From Stereum hirsutum FP-91666 SS1 (Eukaryota > Basidiomycota > Agaricomycetes > Russulales > Stereaceae): 64,000 bases of DNA. Shown here one piece after another: positions 46,723-59,087 of this stretch. The position numbers were made by a program, and so were the translations under genes. The DNA lies in assembly GCF_000264905.1 (NCBI RefSeq), contig NW_006763142.1, positions 1,248,760 to 1,312,759 of the forward strand, written 5' to 3'. Every line of letters begins with the position of its first letter. Positions within the stretch are counted from its first letter, which is position 1. The notes below the pieces were generated by a model. It was given only the letters and a program-made list of their open reading frames with translations. It was not told the DNA's origin and did not search any database.

Positions 46723-49254
46723 AAAAGGTGGGCTGCTTTAACCAACTTTTTCCTGCGTTTAATAAGCATTATGCGCACTATTCAACCGCGCGATGCGGCA
46801 AAGAGGACGCGAGTCGACTTTGAATTTCTCGGTTATAATTCCTCATCGTCCGAAACATCCTCACTTTATCCATCGCTGACATCCTGCGAATCGCAAATAG
46901 GTTTTCTAGCTCGGGTTTTCACATGCGAATCTTACTTTCACACTCCATAATTGTTCGCACGGCCGTAGAAAACTTACAACACCTCGGTTGAGAAGTGCTC
47001 GCTTCACGTCTGTCACTAAAGGCCCTCTAGACGGCTAGAGCCACAGACGGCTAGAGTCACAGACGGCTCCTACTTATCCTGATTATGCGCGTACCACTCT
47101 CAAGGGGCCGTCCATTACACGAATTTGGTCACAAAGTTCCTCACTCTTGCTGGGTTCCGAACCTATGCGATGAAGTCCTGTGGCAGAATTGAATCCGGGC
47201 AAGACGGACTGCGAGGTTGCGCATTGCTATTGATCGAAAAGGAAATCGACGCCGCTGTGATGAACAAAGAAACTAATAAGGACGAGCGAAACAAAATGGA
47301 CTGCTCGAGAACTTCCATCACCCGTTACTTGCAATACAAGCTTTACTCACTGGCACGCACAAATACAGTCCTAAGACCGTATTCATTCTTCTCCATTTTG
47401 ATCTTCGTTGTTTTGGACTATCCGTAGGTAGAGGCTGTGGGTATCTGTGAGCCAACCAGTCGATCTCGTTGAGCTGCAGTGATCGCAATACGAGGGCGAC
47501 ATGGACAGACGGCGTATCCCTGGTTCCAGGTTTGACCAGAAAGGACTAATTGCATCACATACGGCGACGACACAAAGGGGGATGACATAAATCATTTAGG
47601 CTAGGGAACTGAGCGAGGTGGTAAGATGAATGGTCGTTCGCGAGACCAGCACTCGGAGTTGAGATATTAGGGGGTGCAGTGGTCGCAGAAAGTCGTCGTG
47701 TAGCAGTAAAGTGCCATAAACTACGTCTTGGTCGTTAGCAACACAAATAACCATTCATCCAATGCGAACCTCGAGATATCCGAAGAGCATGATTAGCGGC
47801 CCATTTGAATTTTGACGTTACCGCACGCAGTCGATACTGGCAAGAAGAGCAAAGAGAGATCAGGCAGCTGGTGATAGTAGTCGTACGGTGTACAAAGCTT
47901 TCGGGCTTAGTAGCTGATCGAACATGATCGCCATGCCATGAAGACAGACGCAGACGAGTCCTTGTGGTGAAGGTCCCCCCGAGGTCCGGATGAAAATGAC
48001 TGGACATGTCGTCATTGGTATGTCATTCAGACATTTCCAGAGTCCATCCACCGATGTCATGTTGGCTCCACGGACGGCGGCGGCGATAGACTGAAACTGC
48101 TAGAAAAAGGTAGGGGACAAAAGGTCTGAATGATTGGTAGGAGAAAACAAAGCTTACATGTCACGAACAACGAGAGCTATCGCTTGCAAACGAGGAGCAT
48201 AGCAGTGAAGAAAATGTGGCGGACCTGGTGGTGCATACGGCTGCTCAACCGATTTACAAAGGTGGTCATGGGATGCAAAGTTAGTGGCGTCGCCCTTCAA
48301 GCTTCAAGCTTGAGGCCTGCGCTTCCGGAAGCACTCAAAATCCAGAGCTAGTGGTGGTGTCTTGCTGTCACTAAGAATGAAGTAGCTTACACAAAGAAGA
48401 TAGCATAAACCTAGCATCCAGAAAGTTCAAGGAATAGCACACTGGCAAGGCACCAATGTCTGGCTGAATAGGATCCATCTTCAAGCATTCTGCAACGGGT
48501 CGCGGCTGTGCGTATTATATCCGACGATGGTAGTTACTACGATATGGCGAATAAGAACATGTCCCAATAATGGCGACAATATCAGGCAGACAAGCAGTAT
48601 ACCGTAGACTTTCGAGCGTACTTGATTAGAGAGACGATAGTGGTGTTCAAGCAGAGAACGGCGCCGCAGAGCGGGCGACCACGGAAGGGCCTCGACGAGG
48701 CTGGCCGGTCCAATCGGATAACCGCTGAACAAGATTGCTAATTGCCGTATCTTGCCGTCGCGCGGCGGAAAACGGTTTGCAAGAGAGAAGGAATGGTGCC
48801 ACAGAGGTGGCCCAGCGTGTTTCCGCTTCCTCTGTGATTTTATCAGATGCATTGACCTGGCGGAATCATAGGAGATATAACACACATGACTGTTGAGCTA
48901 AAATAGAAAACATTGAGCCACTGCCCTCTGTCAATCCTCACAATTTGTCGAGCGACCACTGTCCGATGTGGCGCGAGGGTATTGTGGTCCACTCTCGGCC
49001 GCTCGTTCATTACGAGGCTTTTGCGATGCTTCTGGCTCATGCGCTGGCTTGCTCCAGACACGAACAAGAGAATTCCATATTTTATGAGATTTATATGGAA
49101 TTGTTGTCTCGCCGGGCCTCGGCATCGGTGAACGCCGGGCCACTGGCATTGGCTGTCTTAGTCAGCGTCAAGGTATGATCTAACGAGCCCATCCATCTTA
49201 TTCTTCGACCACTACGAGCACGGCCTAACACATATACCCTCAGCTCGCTCCGCC
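46723..49254. other. 2.5-kb gene-free stretch
   Basis: No gene is supported on either strand. It holds a 16-bp tandem repeat at 47029-47071. The right end is the leader of the Zn2Cys6 gene. Frames at 47735-48007 and 48481-48885 (minus) lack motifs. Confidence 0.4.
47029..47071. repeat. 16-bp tandem repeat, about 2.6 copies
   Basis: Unit AGACGGCTAGAGYCAC, repeated twice in full and once in part. Confidence 0.7.
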
Positions 49255-52200
49255 ATGTCTCCTGCGACCGACACCGAAGAACAGCAACAACAGCAACAAC
49301 AGCAGGAAAAGTCTGGTGCGTCGTTGCTGAAGGAGCGTAGGTTCAAGCTGAGCAGGTGCGAAATCGCGAATACTGTTAATATGACTCGCCCCACTGAACA
49401 ACATCTTACTTGGATTCAGGGCGTGTGATCGTTGTCGGTGCGCTTCATGTTTCTAAATCATACATATAGGCTTCTTAATACTTTATATGCTATACAGCCG
49501 CCGAAGAATCAAGTGCGACGAGGGCCACCCATGTCAGGCTTGTCTCAGCGCCAGCTCTCCTTGTACGTTCGAGGAGCCGGGGAAGCGAAGTCACCCGCAC
49601 AAATCAAAGTAAGCTACTATCTGTATTCACCTTTCCACGGAATATCTCGATATTATACGGACGATGCACCGGCGAAAACATGCTCAGGAGCTTACACATC
49701 GAGCTCCTATGTGGCGTTGAGCGGCATCGTGCTCGGACCTTCGACTCTCGTCGGTTTACACATTGCACACGAATAGCAGGCAATGTGCAGTCTAGTGCAC
49801 CATCCTGCGCTAAATTCTGAAGCTTGCGTTGATGCGTTCGCTGCATCGTGCTTGCTTCGCTTGCTTGACTGCGCTACGGAGCGCCCACTCCAACAGGAGA
49901 GCTTGTGACCTGTTTTGCTCTTGATCGTGGGTGTGAAGTTTTCAAACAGAGTCCATGTACATTTACATCGTCGTGAGATTTCTCTTGTTCGCTCGCTGTA
50001 TAACTTGAGCGTGAACGCCAGTAATGGCCTGAACCTCGGCATACTGTCATCCGTTTCTGGCATGATCTCGGCGGGTCGTAATCTATTCATACGTGGCTTC
50101 GGATAACAGTGTGTACCGCTGTCGCAAATATAACGATGGCTAACGTTACAGTTTTCTAATAGACGGACAGCCACACTGGAAGACAGGATGCACCACCTCG
50201 AGAGCCTCATCCAGGCCATTCCCCCAGCCGTCTTTGCTGCTGGTGGATCTTCCGCGTTCGCAAACATGCCCAGTACCTCTAGTGATCCGACGAGTCCTCA
50301 CGCCATTCTCGGATCATCGACTCACGCATTTCCGCCCACAGCGCCTCCACCGTCACTCAACATCTTCCCCCTCATGAATCCGTCCACACATTTCACCCCT
50401 ACCGTCAACTCGCGCCACCCTAGCCCTAATGCTGTAGGGAACGAGACCAGTAGCACCGACGGGATGCCCGAAGATACCGCCCGCATGTGTCTATCCTCGT
50501 CATACTTGTACCTCGACGATGAGGGCTATACGCGATGGCAAGGCGAAACTTCTGGTCTTCCCATTCTCGATCTTCTCGTCGAGCGGCACCACCCACAGCC
50601 AAAACGAGAACGGGACCCGAGTCCACAGGAGGAATCCTGGTCGACGAAGAGCCCGTACGCGACTTCGGGCCTGTGGTTCCCAGACCGCACACCGAAACGG
50701 ACGGATATCAACCCAGAGAAGATCTGGAAGCTGATCACGTCGTTCATCAGCCCGGATCTCATGGACAGGTGCGTCTCTGCACTCGAGGGTGTGAGAGCTG
50801 ATCCTTAGCGTGCACGTTTGGTAGCCTGGTGCAGTGCTATCTGTCCACGTCGTACTACCTGATGCCGTTCCTTCATATTCCCACATTCCTGAATGTGAGC
50901 ATCTCTTCAAGCCGTTCTGCCGTTCAATATCCCTCACTAATCATTGTCTCCTTCTTTTTGCGACTCAGGATTACGGTAATCCTCAAAAATGGGGAGAGCC
51001 AGGCTTCGCTGCCTTCATCGTCGCCGTGTGTTGTCTTGCCTCACGCCACATCGACGATCCCCGCGTTCGTGCCGATCCGAGCGACGGCATCTCTTCTGGT
51101 ACTCAGTGGTTCGAACTCTTCGCCAAACTTCGAACTCTCCCCGCCGCAGACCGACCTACAGTATACACCGTCCAAGCCGTCCTAGTCGCCGGTGTTTACG
51201 CCATTGGATGGGGCAAGCTCTCCCGGGCGTTTGCCCTCCTTTCCGAGTCCATCACGCTCTCCGTCGACTCTGGCCTCCATCGATCCGCGGACGCGTACGA
51301 CATCTTCGACCCGATCGAGGAGGAAGTCAGGAAACGGACGTTCTGGTGCGTCTATATGTGGGACAAGCAGGCGAGCGCGCATTTTGGTAGGCCACCGATG
51401 GTCAGGCTAAGGGATTGCGATGTGGCCGAGCCGGCGGCGGTGGACGACGAATTCATCACGCATGACGGGGTGGGGCCGCAGCCGCCGGACACGGAGAGTA
51501 GGATGGGAGCCTTCGTTTGCGTTTTGCGGTTCTTTGTCGTGCTGGAGTCGGTTCTGGACACGCCACCACCGAAGTACTTTGGCGATTCCTCACCATTCTT
51601 GCATCGAGTTACAGGGATCCTGTCCGGTTTCCGTCGACACAAGGGCCTGCGCGAGGAGGAGACGCTGCTGGACGAAGTCTGTGCCTCCGTTCCCCCGCAC
51701 TGGGGACATTCGCAGGAGACGATGTCGAGCGACGATGTGATCCAGGTTACGCACGCGGAGAGGATACATTGTCTACACCAGTTTGTGAGGATGCTCATCA
51801 TGCGCCATCGGTTTTCGGAGCTGGTGGCGGTGAGAGCATCGACGGGCGACCAGGAGCAGACGGACGTTGAAATCAACGCCATGTCTGTGGCGCACTCCTG
51901 CGCACTCCAGATCGTTACCGCCCACCTGCACATCGCCACCAAGGGTCTCATGACATACTGTACGTATACTCATTCCTGTGTCTTCTATCCTCCTCGAGAT
52001 GCGATGGTCTGGATCACTTGAACTAAACATGCGATGCTCCTTGTTCTGGTTCTAGACGGCGTTCATGTCATTCATCAGCTCACACAGGCAGGCCGAACTC
52101 TCGTAGCCTTCCTACTCAATTGTCAAGCCGAGTCTCTTCGTCCGCTTATTACTCCCGCACTCGACGCATTGCGCTCGTGTGTAGGCCTCCTGAAGCGTTT

Positions 52201-53077
52201 CAGTAATCGCTATATCTGTGGCTTGAGATCCGGGGACCTCATGGAGGAGTTCTGCAGAAGTACGTACACCACGCCACTATCCCGTCTCATCCCAATCTCC
52301 ACCACCGCAGTCTCTCTTCCTTTTCCTCTGCCGCTTCGTCTTCGTCTTCTAAGCCACTCGCACACTACTGACACTTCGTCCTTCTCTCACCCGTTCCCGC
52401 CCTTGTCCGCACCAATCGACCCCGGCCCTATCCCGCTTATAGTCACTCAAATCCCGCTTGACACCCCATCGCTCTCACAGGAATTCCCACAAACAAAACC
52501 GCTTCCTCCATGGATTAGACCCGTCCGGAAAAAGACTCCCTCGGCACCTCGGTCATCGGGCAGTCACGAGTCCCCACAGGACAACACGTCCGAAGCGTTC
52601 TCCCCGAGCGACATGTTCGTCGACCTCTCCGTCTTGCCACCTGACAAGATCGTACCTTCCAACGGTCTGCCCATGAACAGTCCCACCTCCCCGCTTCAAC
52701 GTAGTAGCACTATCAGCGCAAACGGGAACGGGTTCGGTTCTGGTTCGACGGTGCCTACTTCGCCGAGGCAGTATACCTCCGTGGCGAACCATGCGCCACA
52801 CTTTATGGATACTTCGGGCGGGGTGGGAGATCCATTGAATATCAAGTCGGATCCTGCGTTGGCTTTGACGCCGGCGGAGATTATGGCGCTGTTTAATGAT
52901 GGCGGGATGGATATGGCGAGCTTGTTCCCTTCGTCGTTACCGAGTGAGTTCTTGGGCGACGATTTGGGAGCGGGTGGGAACACGCTTTACTCTCAGTCGA
53001 CTTCAACGGCATTCGGGAAGGGAAGAAGGGCTAGTGGGAGTAATGGGGATCTGTCGGGGCTCGTGTCGTCGCCATAG
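49255..53077 (+). CDS. Zn2Cys6 transcription factor with fungal-specific TF domain
   Basis: Eight exons (49255-49355, 49420-49437, 49498-49608, 50163-50768, 50825-50894, 50969-51959, 52056-52259, 52443-53077) encode about 911 residues. A poly-Gln tract (about 10-18) precedes the binuclear zinc cluster [20 protein letters not shown], with CX2CX6CX5CX2CX6C spacing. A basic linker and a short coiled coil ([17 protein letters not shown]) follow. The middle-homology domain runs from [18 protein letters not shown] through [20 protein letters not shown] to [28 protein letters not shown]. The C terminus is Ser/Pro-rich with a possible activation segment near PAEIMALF. It acts in the nucleus, probably as a dimer. 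The cluster is split by two introns, one inside it. Intron 3 is 554 bp, far longer than any other here. Intron 7 (183 bp) is less certain. Target genes cannot be inferred. Confidence 0.88.
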
Positions 53078-53754
53078 CCTACGCTCGGGGTCCTCCTTGA
53101 CTTTCATTCTGTTTCGAGTCTCGTCTTCATAATCCTCGTCGGTGGACTTTGGTTTGGATCCGTTGGCCGTGGTACTACTACTACCAGTATGCCGTGCTTT
53201 GTGTTTGTATATTTTCGAAATGGTCCCTTCATCCAACGGCGGACCGCGCCCTCGTTGAGTCTTCGACTCGTCGTTTGTTCTCTTGGTCTGTCTACGTACG
53301 TTCGTCTGTCGTGACAGTTGTATCATTATCCCTTAGGTTCAGCTTCTTGCTCTCGATCGCTTTTCCCTTCCCTGTTCAAGTTCCTCTGACTCGGTTGTCG
53401 TACTCCGTTCTCATGGTTTCGTGCCGTGCCCCCCGTCGAAGTCATAAATAATTGTATGTTGAGCGTACTTTCTGGATGTCATGTATCTCTGTCTCTGACC
53501 CCTGCTGTTCTTCGCGCAATTTCTGAAATTGAATGTAAATGATGCTGTTCGGAATGTGAATACGAACGCTGCGATCGGGGCATGATTATAGGTCTCCTTT
53601 GATCGGTAAGTACCCTGTTGGTAGCCGGGCATAACGTAGTCCACTACTATGTCTGACCCAATATGTAGTACGTATGTATAGTCCTTGACATGATGCGACC
53701 ATAAACGAACTCCCTATGCTCCCGGAAATAGGCATGGCAGACAAACCGACGTGG
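53078..53754. other. 3' flanks of convergent transcription factor and paralogue B genes
   Basis: Intergenic sequence with no coding signal on either strand. Confidence 0.5.
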
Positions 53755-54650
53755 TCACTGGTCGCTACCGTATCCTGCTTCCCGTAGTTTTCCGATCATT
53801 GCATGCATCAGGATATACACATCGTCCCAGAAATCACTCCAGTTCGCTGGTGGACTCCCATCCGTGTCTAAACCAGAAAACAGCAGTCAGTTTCAGTGAC
53901 CTTGTCCCACATCCCAACCACATCCAGCGCATGAGTAGTCACTATAGCCACTTGAACTCACGTTGCAGATGTTTGTCGGCTGCCTCAGTTAATTGGTCTA
54001 TCATAAAACCCAGAGTGTATTTGTCCGATTCGTCCTCACGAAATGAACGAGATGGGTGCGTATTGGGGATTCTGCGAAGGTCGTGGGCGACGCATTTGAG
54101 CATGGTGGCCACGACGGCACGGGCACGATAGAGATCTGAGCCCTCGGGTGCTTCTGCCTCGTCGAATTTCTTTGTGACCAAAAAAGATAAATGTCAAAAA
54201 CTGTCAGCTTTCGTCATTAAATTGGATGCCAGGGTGTTCGTGAGAGGAGGTAGGACCAATGTACTTACGAACATGTACATCTCGTCCTCTCTGGACCATG
54301 CGATGAACAGGTTCGTGATTTCGATCAGACAGACGCGCGCAGACTTAAGGAGTTCTTTACTTTCTTCTGGTCCCGCTGCTGGTAGTTCTGTGTTGGAACC
54401 TTCTGAATCGAGCAGAGCTTCCAAGGCGATACTGGCTCCGGCCTCCAGAGATTCGAGGCGGGCGTACTTGTTGGCGGTTGGACGCGTGGTCGTGAATCCC
54501 CGAGCGTTGAAAACTTTAGACACATTATGTTGTACACAGCCGTGGAAGAAATAAGCACATATCCTTCAACAACAAGGCTAGAATCTTACGGTGAAACGGT
54601 GACCCAGAAGGTACGAATTGCGAGCGAGGGCTACACCGAGTCGCTGGCAT
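53755..54650 (-). CDS. Small protein of unrecognised family (paralogue B)
   Basis: Four exons (54650-54590, 54513-54269, 54169-53962, 53867-53755) encode 208 residues with consistent phase. It is a diverged copy of the protein at 45919-46722. Shared blocks are FTTTRP, PEESKELLKSA, DEAEAPEGSDLYRARAVVATMLKCVAHDL and PPANWSDFWDDVYILMHAM, and the later introns fall at equivalent points. The N terminus MPATRCSPRSQFVPSGSPFH is basic and Ser-rich with no acidic residue, which fits a mitochondrial targeting sequence. No catalytic motif is seen. The acceptors of exons 2 and 3 are AAG, which is unusual but supported by frame and by the paralogue. The function is unknown. Confidence 0.75.
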
Positions 54651-55174
54651 ACTAGAGAACTTCGCTAACAAAACATTTCCTGTACGACAACGCTTCAGAT
54701 GGAGTTAGCTGAAAGCACCAACGCGATCTTCTGAGCATGAATGATCATCGGCACCCTGATGGCACTGGTGCCAGGGACCCTCACCATTTTGAGGCACGAG
54801 CTTCCCAGTAATTTTATAGCTCGTTGAGCCTTGAGCAGAGACATATTGGGAACTTTATGATGAATCAGCAATTTCCACCAGGTAAACCAAGAATATCTGA
54901 AGTAAGGCTTTGGCCCTGTGCTAGATCTGACGTGCGGTGAGGTGAACGATGAGGAGAAGTTCAACTCAATGTCTGCCGTGGAAATGCGGTGTGTTGTAAA
55001 TTCTGTCGGAGCTCGAATTTGCGATCCGAGCTGTGGCACATCCTCTTTCTGTCCTTACCGTCATCAGAAATTGTCTCGAAATGAGGCTAAATTCTGGCTG
55101 TATCATTCGTCAAGCGTATCCAACAGTCGCTCCACAAAATATCCTCAAAACAAGGCTTGGTCTACAGACGCGCA
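54651..55174. other. Intergenic sequence upstream of paralogue B
   Basis: About 520 bp between the start of paralogue B and the stop of the F-box gene, both on the minus strand. No gene is seen. Confidence 0.45.
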
Positions 55175-56905
55175 TCACAATTTCAACATATCACAGAAAA
55201 CGTCCACGAACTTCAAGTCAAGTCCTTCGCCTGCCGCCACCACGCCATCCGCCTCGAACAACAAATCCAACGTCTCGTCGACCCCCTCATAACTTCTTAT
55301 TCGTACTTCTTCGAAAACAGCGACTTCTGTGACGCTATCTTTGAGCCAGGAGACGTCCTCGGTGGTGAAAGAAGGACTGTAGACTGGGACGTCCGGACCT
55401 GTTCTCTTCAACCCATACCAGTCATTGGCACGCCGGTCGATGAGAAGCCTCCGTATCGGCACCCCCATCTCCTTCCTTGCCTTGACAAGATCCTCGATCT
55501 CTTGCTTGCGGTTGTGTCTGACTCCGCGGAGAAAAACCGTATCCAGGAGGGGCATACACGTCGTGGAGGCAGGGTCGTGCACTCCAGTCAATTGGTAGGT
55601 GTATCTGGTGACTTTCGATATGTGGTCCTCGTCCATTCTAAGGTCGAGAAGCAAGATCCGGACGCTTTTGAGCTTGCTGAAGAAGACCGCCTCTTGCTCG
55701 GCTAAGTGGTCGTCAAACAGCGAAACCCCTCCGAAGGTACCCAGATGAAGTCCCTCGAGCGAACAGAGCATGGATTCGGAGGACTCATCGCTATCATCGT
55801 ATGGCAAGTTCAATGATTCCAACACGTAATTGAACTCTTGCGTGTCGGTGTCGATTGTCAGCTTCTTGATATTGGGGAAATATGTGGCATCATGGAAGAA
55901 ACTGGGCCAGCCGTCGGGTACGTCGGTTAGCGAGAGCTTTTCGAGGGCCGGGAGGGAGAGGCCCTCGACATCCCGAAGATTTGGAGGCATGTCGTCGTCC
56001 ATGGGCTCGAAGGAATTTATGTATAGTCGACGTAAGTTGGGGAGCTCGTGCAGCGCATTAATCAGCTTGGCGAGTCGGGGCATTTTATTTGAACCGAGGT
56101 TATGAAGACCAAGGGTGGTCAGTGGACGAAGGGACGGCAGGGGAAGGCCCAATTTGACGCCGTCGAGGTGAAGCGATCTGATATTCGGTGAATCCTTGAT
56201 TCCACCAAACAGAGTAACACCGTCGTTTGGAAGACCGGCGTTTATACCGAGGTCAGAAACTTCAAGAGGCTCGATTTACCGTAGATCGACGGCGGCCAGC
56301 TTCGGTGCGGCAAGGCTGGAAAAGTATTTGATGAAGCCTTGCATCACGCTGGCATCGTCGAGGATCAATCGAAATGAATGCCAGCGGTCGATAAAATGTA
56401 ACAGCATCTGCATTTGCTCATGCAAAGCAGGCTTATGTTCTTTTACTTCCCGATAGTAAATATCTCTGAGGCCTCGAGTCTCATCCCGGTCCTCGTCACG
56501 TTCGTCCCCAAACCATTCAATCTTTTCTTCAGCAGATATTAATGGAGCAATGGAAGGAAACCATTGGAACGTGATGTCGAGGGGAGTGTTGCCGGAAAAG
56601 ATGAGATGCGAGATGAGGAGAGGAGCGCAGTTTGGTCGCAAGTGGTTGACGTGGATGTGCGTCCAGAGTTTTGACGTGCGATGGGTTATATCCCTCCATA
56701 GCCGGCATACTTGGGACAGGCGCAATGGCACTATCTTCCCCAGCTCTTGCGAAGCGAGAGCAGTGTAGGCATTCTTGGTATCCACTCTGGATGGTACGTC
56801 GTAAGGTGTGACAGCTGAATTTACGGCAAGGATGAAGATCATGACCAATATTTCTGCGGGTAGAATTCTGATGGGGGAAGGGGGCAAGGCGATCGACGTA
56901 TTCAT
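55175..56905 (-). CDS. F-box protein with leucine-rich C terminus, broken by one in-frame TAA
   Basis: A single-exon reading frame of 577 codons starts at the ATG at 56905. The F-box lies at about 10-75, with IRILPAEILVMIF and LRLSQVCRLWRDITHRTSKLW. F-box proteins are substrate receptors of SCF ubiquitin ligases through Skp1. The rest contains irregular leucine-rich segments (LPALEKLSLTDV, PNLRRLYINSF, LCSLEGLHLG), typical of the large basidiomycete F-box/LRR group. At 56278-56276 a TAA interrupts the frame after AAVDLR. The frame then stays open (IEPLEVSDLGIN and onward) to the stop at 55175. No intron with good signals removes it. A CAA-to-TAA change would explain it. It is a recent pseudogene, an allele, or a sequencing error. 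Confidence 0.8.
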
Positions 56906-59087
56906 ATCGACGGTCTCAACGGTACTACTGGAAGAGAGAGCGGGATAGAGTCAGCCATGGCGATTGGTGGACACTACGCTCTAACGACGGAGGACAGCGT
57001 TGGAGCAGATTAACTCACGAAAGCTCGAGACCTTGGGTTAAACTTCAGGGACGACCTCTCAGCCTGAGGCCTTCCTTCTTCAACACTGGGGGAGAAACTG
57101 CGAGGTAGTAGGGATCGATGACAAGTAGCTGTACGGAGCAGATAAATAAGTATTTGCGACTGCAAACGCACGCCGAAAACAATAGCTTACTTACCACGAG
57201 AGCTATTCGGACGATTGATACGAGACTCAGAGGTGTCGGACGGAGTGATTACGCAGGCTTAGAGAGGGAAATACATGCGAGGTCAAGTTTGGAGCCTAGG
57301 ACTCTCGAAAACAGTCGCATCTACTTACCTCACTTCTGTGCCTTCCTTCGAGTTTATTATACTTAGAAGCAGTGCAGTAAGTGAAGCCGGACGGGCCCCT
57401 AGAAAAATTCTAGCTTTGAGGATGCTGAAAAAGCGAGAAACCAAGGTGGGCGCCTTATTGAAGATACTCTTCCAAACAAATAAGACCTGGTAGACGTACG
57501 TTGGTGGGAAAGGATGCAGTCAACATGCATTGTCCATCGGAGTTCGAAAGCATCGATAAACAGGGGTAGAAATTGATGTGGCCCAGTGACAGTCAGGACT
57601 CAGGTTCAGTTTCCGTTCTCACGGCTGGCGCCGCCACTTCCTTCCTTCCTTCCACCACCACCACGATCGTCCACGACCACATAGTATGCTCCTCAAATTT
57701 AAAAACGACTGGTATTGCCTTGCACTCTCTGTTTACGACGGCTTTGAACCTTCTACGCGTGCTAAGGCCGACATACCGTGTTCTCGTCTACGCCGTCAGA
57801 TAGCTTCGCTGATCAGGTTCCTCCTCTAGTTCGTTCCTATTATCTCAGTTTCTCTGTGTCCCAGCCGATGTCTTGACATTTTACCGCTGGCACTTCTGGA
57901 CAGCATGAGCAAAATCGACTTGATCTTCTGGGTATCACATCCATCCAAGCGCGTATGCCGAAACATGGCAGTGTAATAATAATGGCCAATGTCACCCTCC
58001 CCCAATTGAAGAACATCGTCTCTGTATCTCAGGCTGTTGCATGCGGCGCCTCGAAACTGTGCGGGCCGGACACACTTTTTTGCTTACGAGGAACGGCTCA
58101 AGTACACACACTCAGACACTGGATGCGTCCTCTCGATATATGGCTGACTCGGATTCCACATCCTTCTTAGTAATTCGAGCATTGGAGGTTTGTTGGACCT
58201 AAATGCACCGTGTATAACTTATTACCGTCGAAATATGATTAGCATTTCATCCGCACCGTACGCTGTATGATTGGACACCGCAAGGACATCCCCAAGGGCC
58301 TGAGGATCGAACACAAGCCGTGACGCTGACGCACCGCCTTGCTACCAATGCGGCGCCGCTTTGATGACAGATTCAGAAACGGACTCGGTTACGGTTACGG
58401 ACTCTCAGGTCCATCGGCACATGGTGGGTATCGGCCCTTTTTAATTATGAAGGATTCAAAGCTGCTGCCCTTGGAGCTGAAGTCGTGCTCGGATGGTCCT
58501 CGCCAACGCGTTCGTCGCCCTCAAAGTAGCGATTCAATATTTGTTGGTCACGAGAGTGATCTTCTAGTGTCACTGCAACTGTCAAGCCAAGTGGCTGAGC
58601 CCTGGGCGCTAACGACAGGGCAGCGGGCAGGTAGGCTTGGGCCAAGCTCGAGAGTGAGACCCAGAATACTGCTTTTCTTTCCAGCTCTGGTTCATCAGCT
58701 ACACCATGGAGTAGTGATACGTTTGAGCTAGTAGCACATACAAAGCGCGTAATACATAGCCTTTTCTCGGCGGAGAATGTTACAGATACATGGGCCACCG
58801 CCACAACAAGTGCGGTTTTCGGGGTCCCGCACATGCAGGAATTCGTGCCAAGCGCGCTTGACAAGCCGTTTGGGCCGTAAATCAGCCGTAGGCTGCGTCC
58901 TACCGTGCGCTGTTCCCTACTTGCTCACTATCATCATCCACCACAACGCCGACGACGTCCTCCATATTCATTCCTTAACTTATTCTGGGTCGCTCTGGCT
59001 TGTTTGTTCGAAAAATCCAACTTGTCGAACTTAGAAAAGACCTGCGCTGCCCGACCACACTTGTCCGTGTTCGGAGAGGCTTGCTAG
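56906..59087. other. 2.2-kb divergent intergenic region
   Basis: Upstream of the F-box gene (minus) and the P4-ATPase (plus). No gene is supported. A 130-codon frame at 58339-58731 and its antisense have no recognisable motif and no splice-supported extension. Confidence 0.4.

Noticed and set aside
46990..47080. CRISPR-like array
   Set aside because: Only 2.6 contiguous copies of a 16-bp unit without spacers, in a eukaryotic genome.
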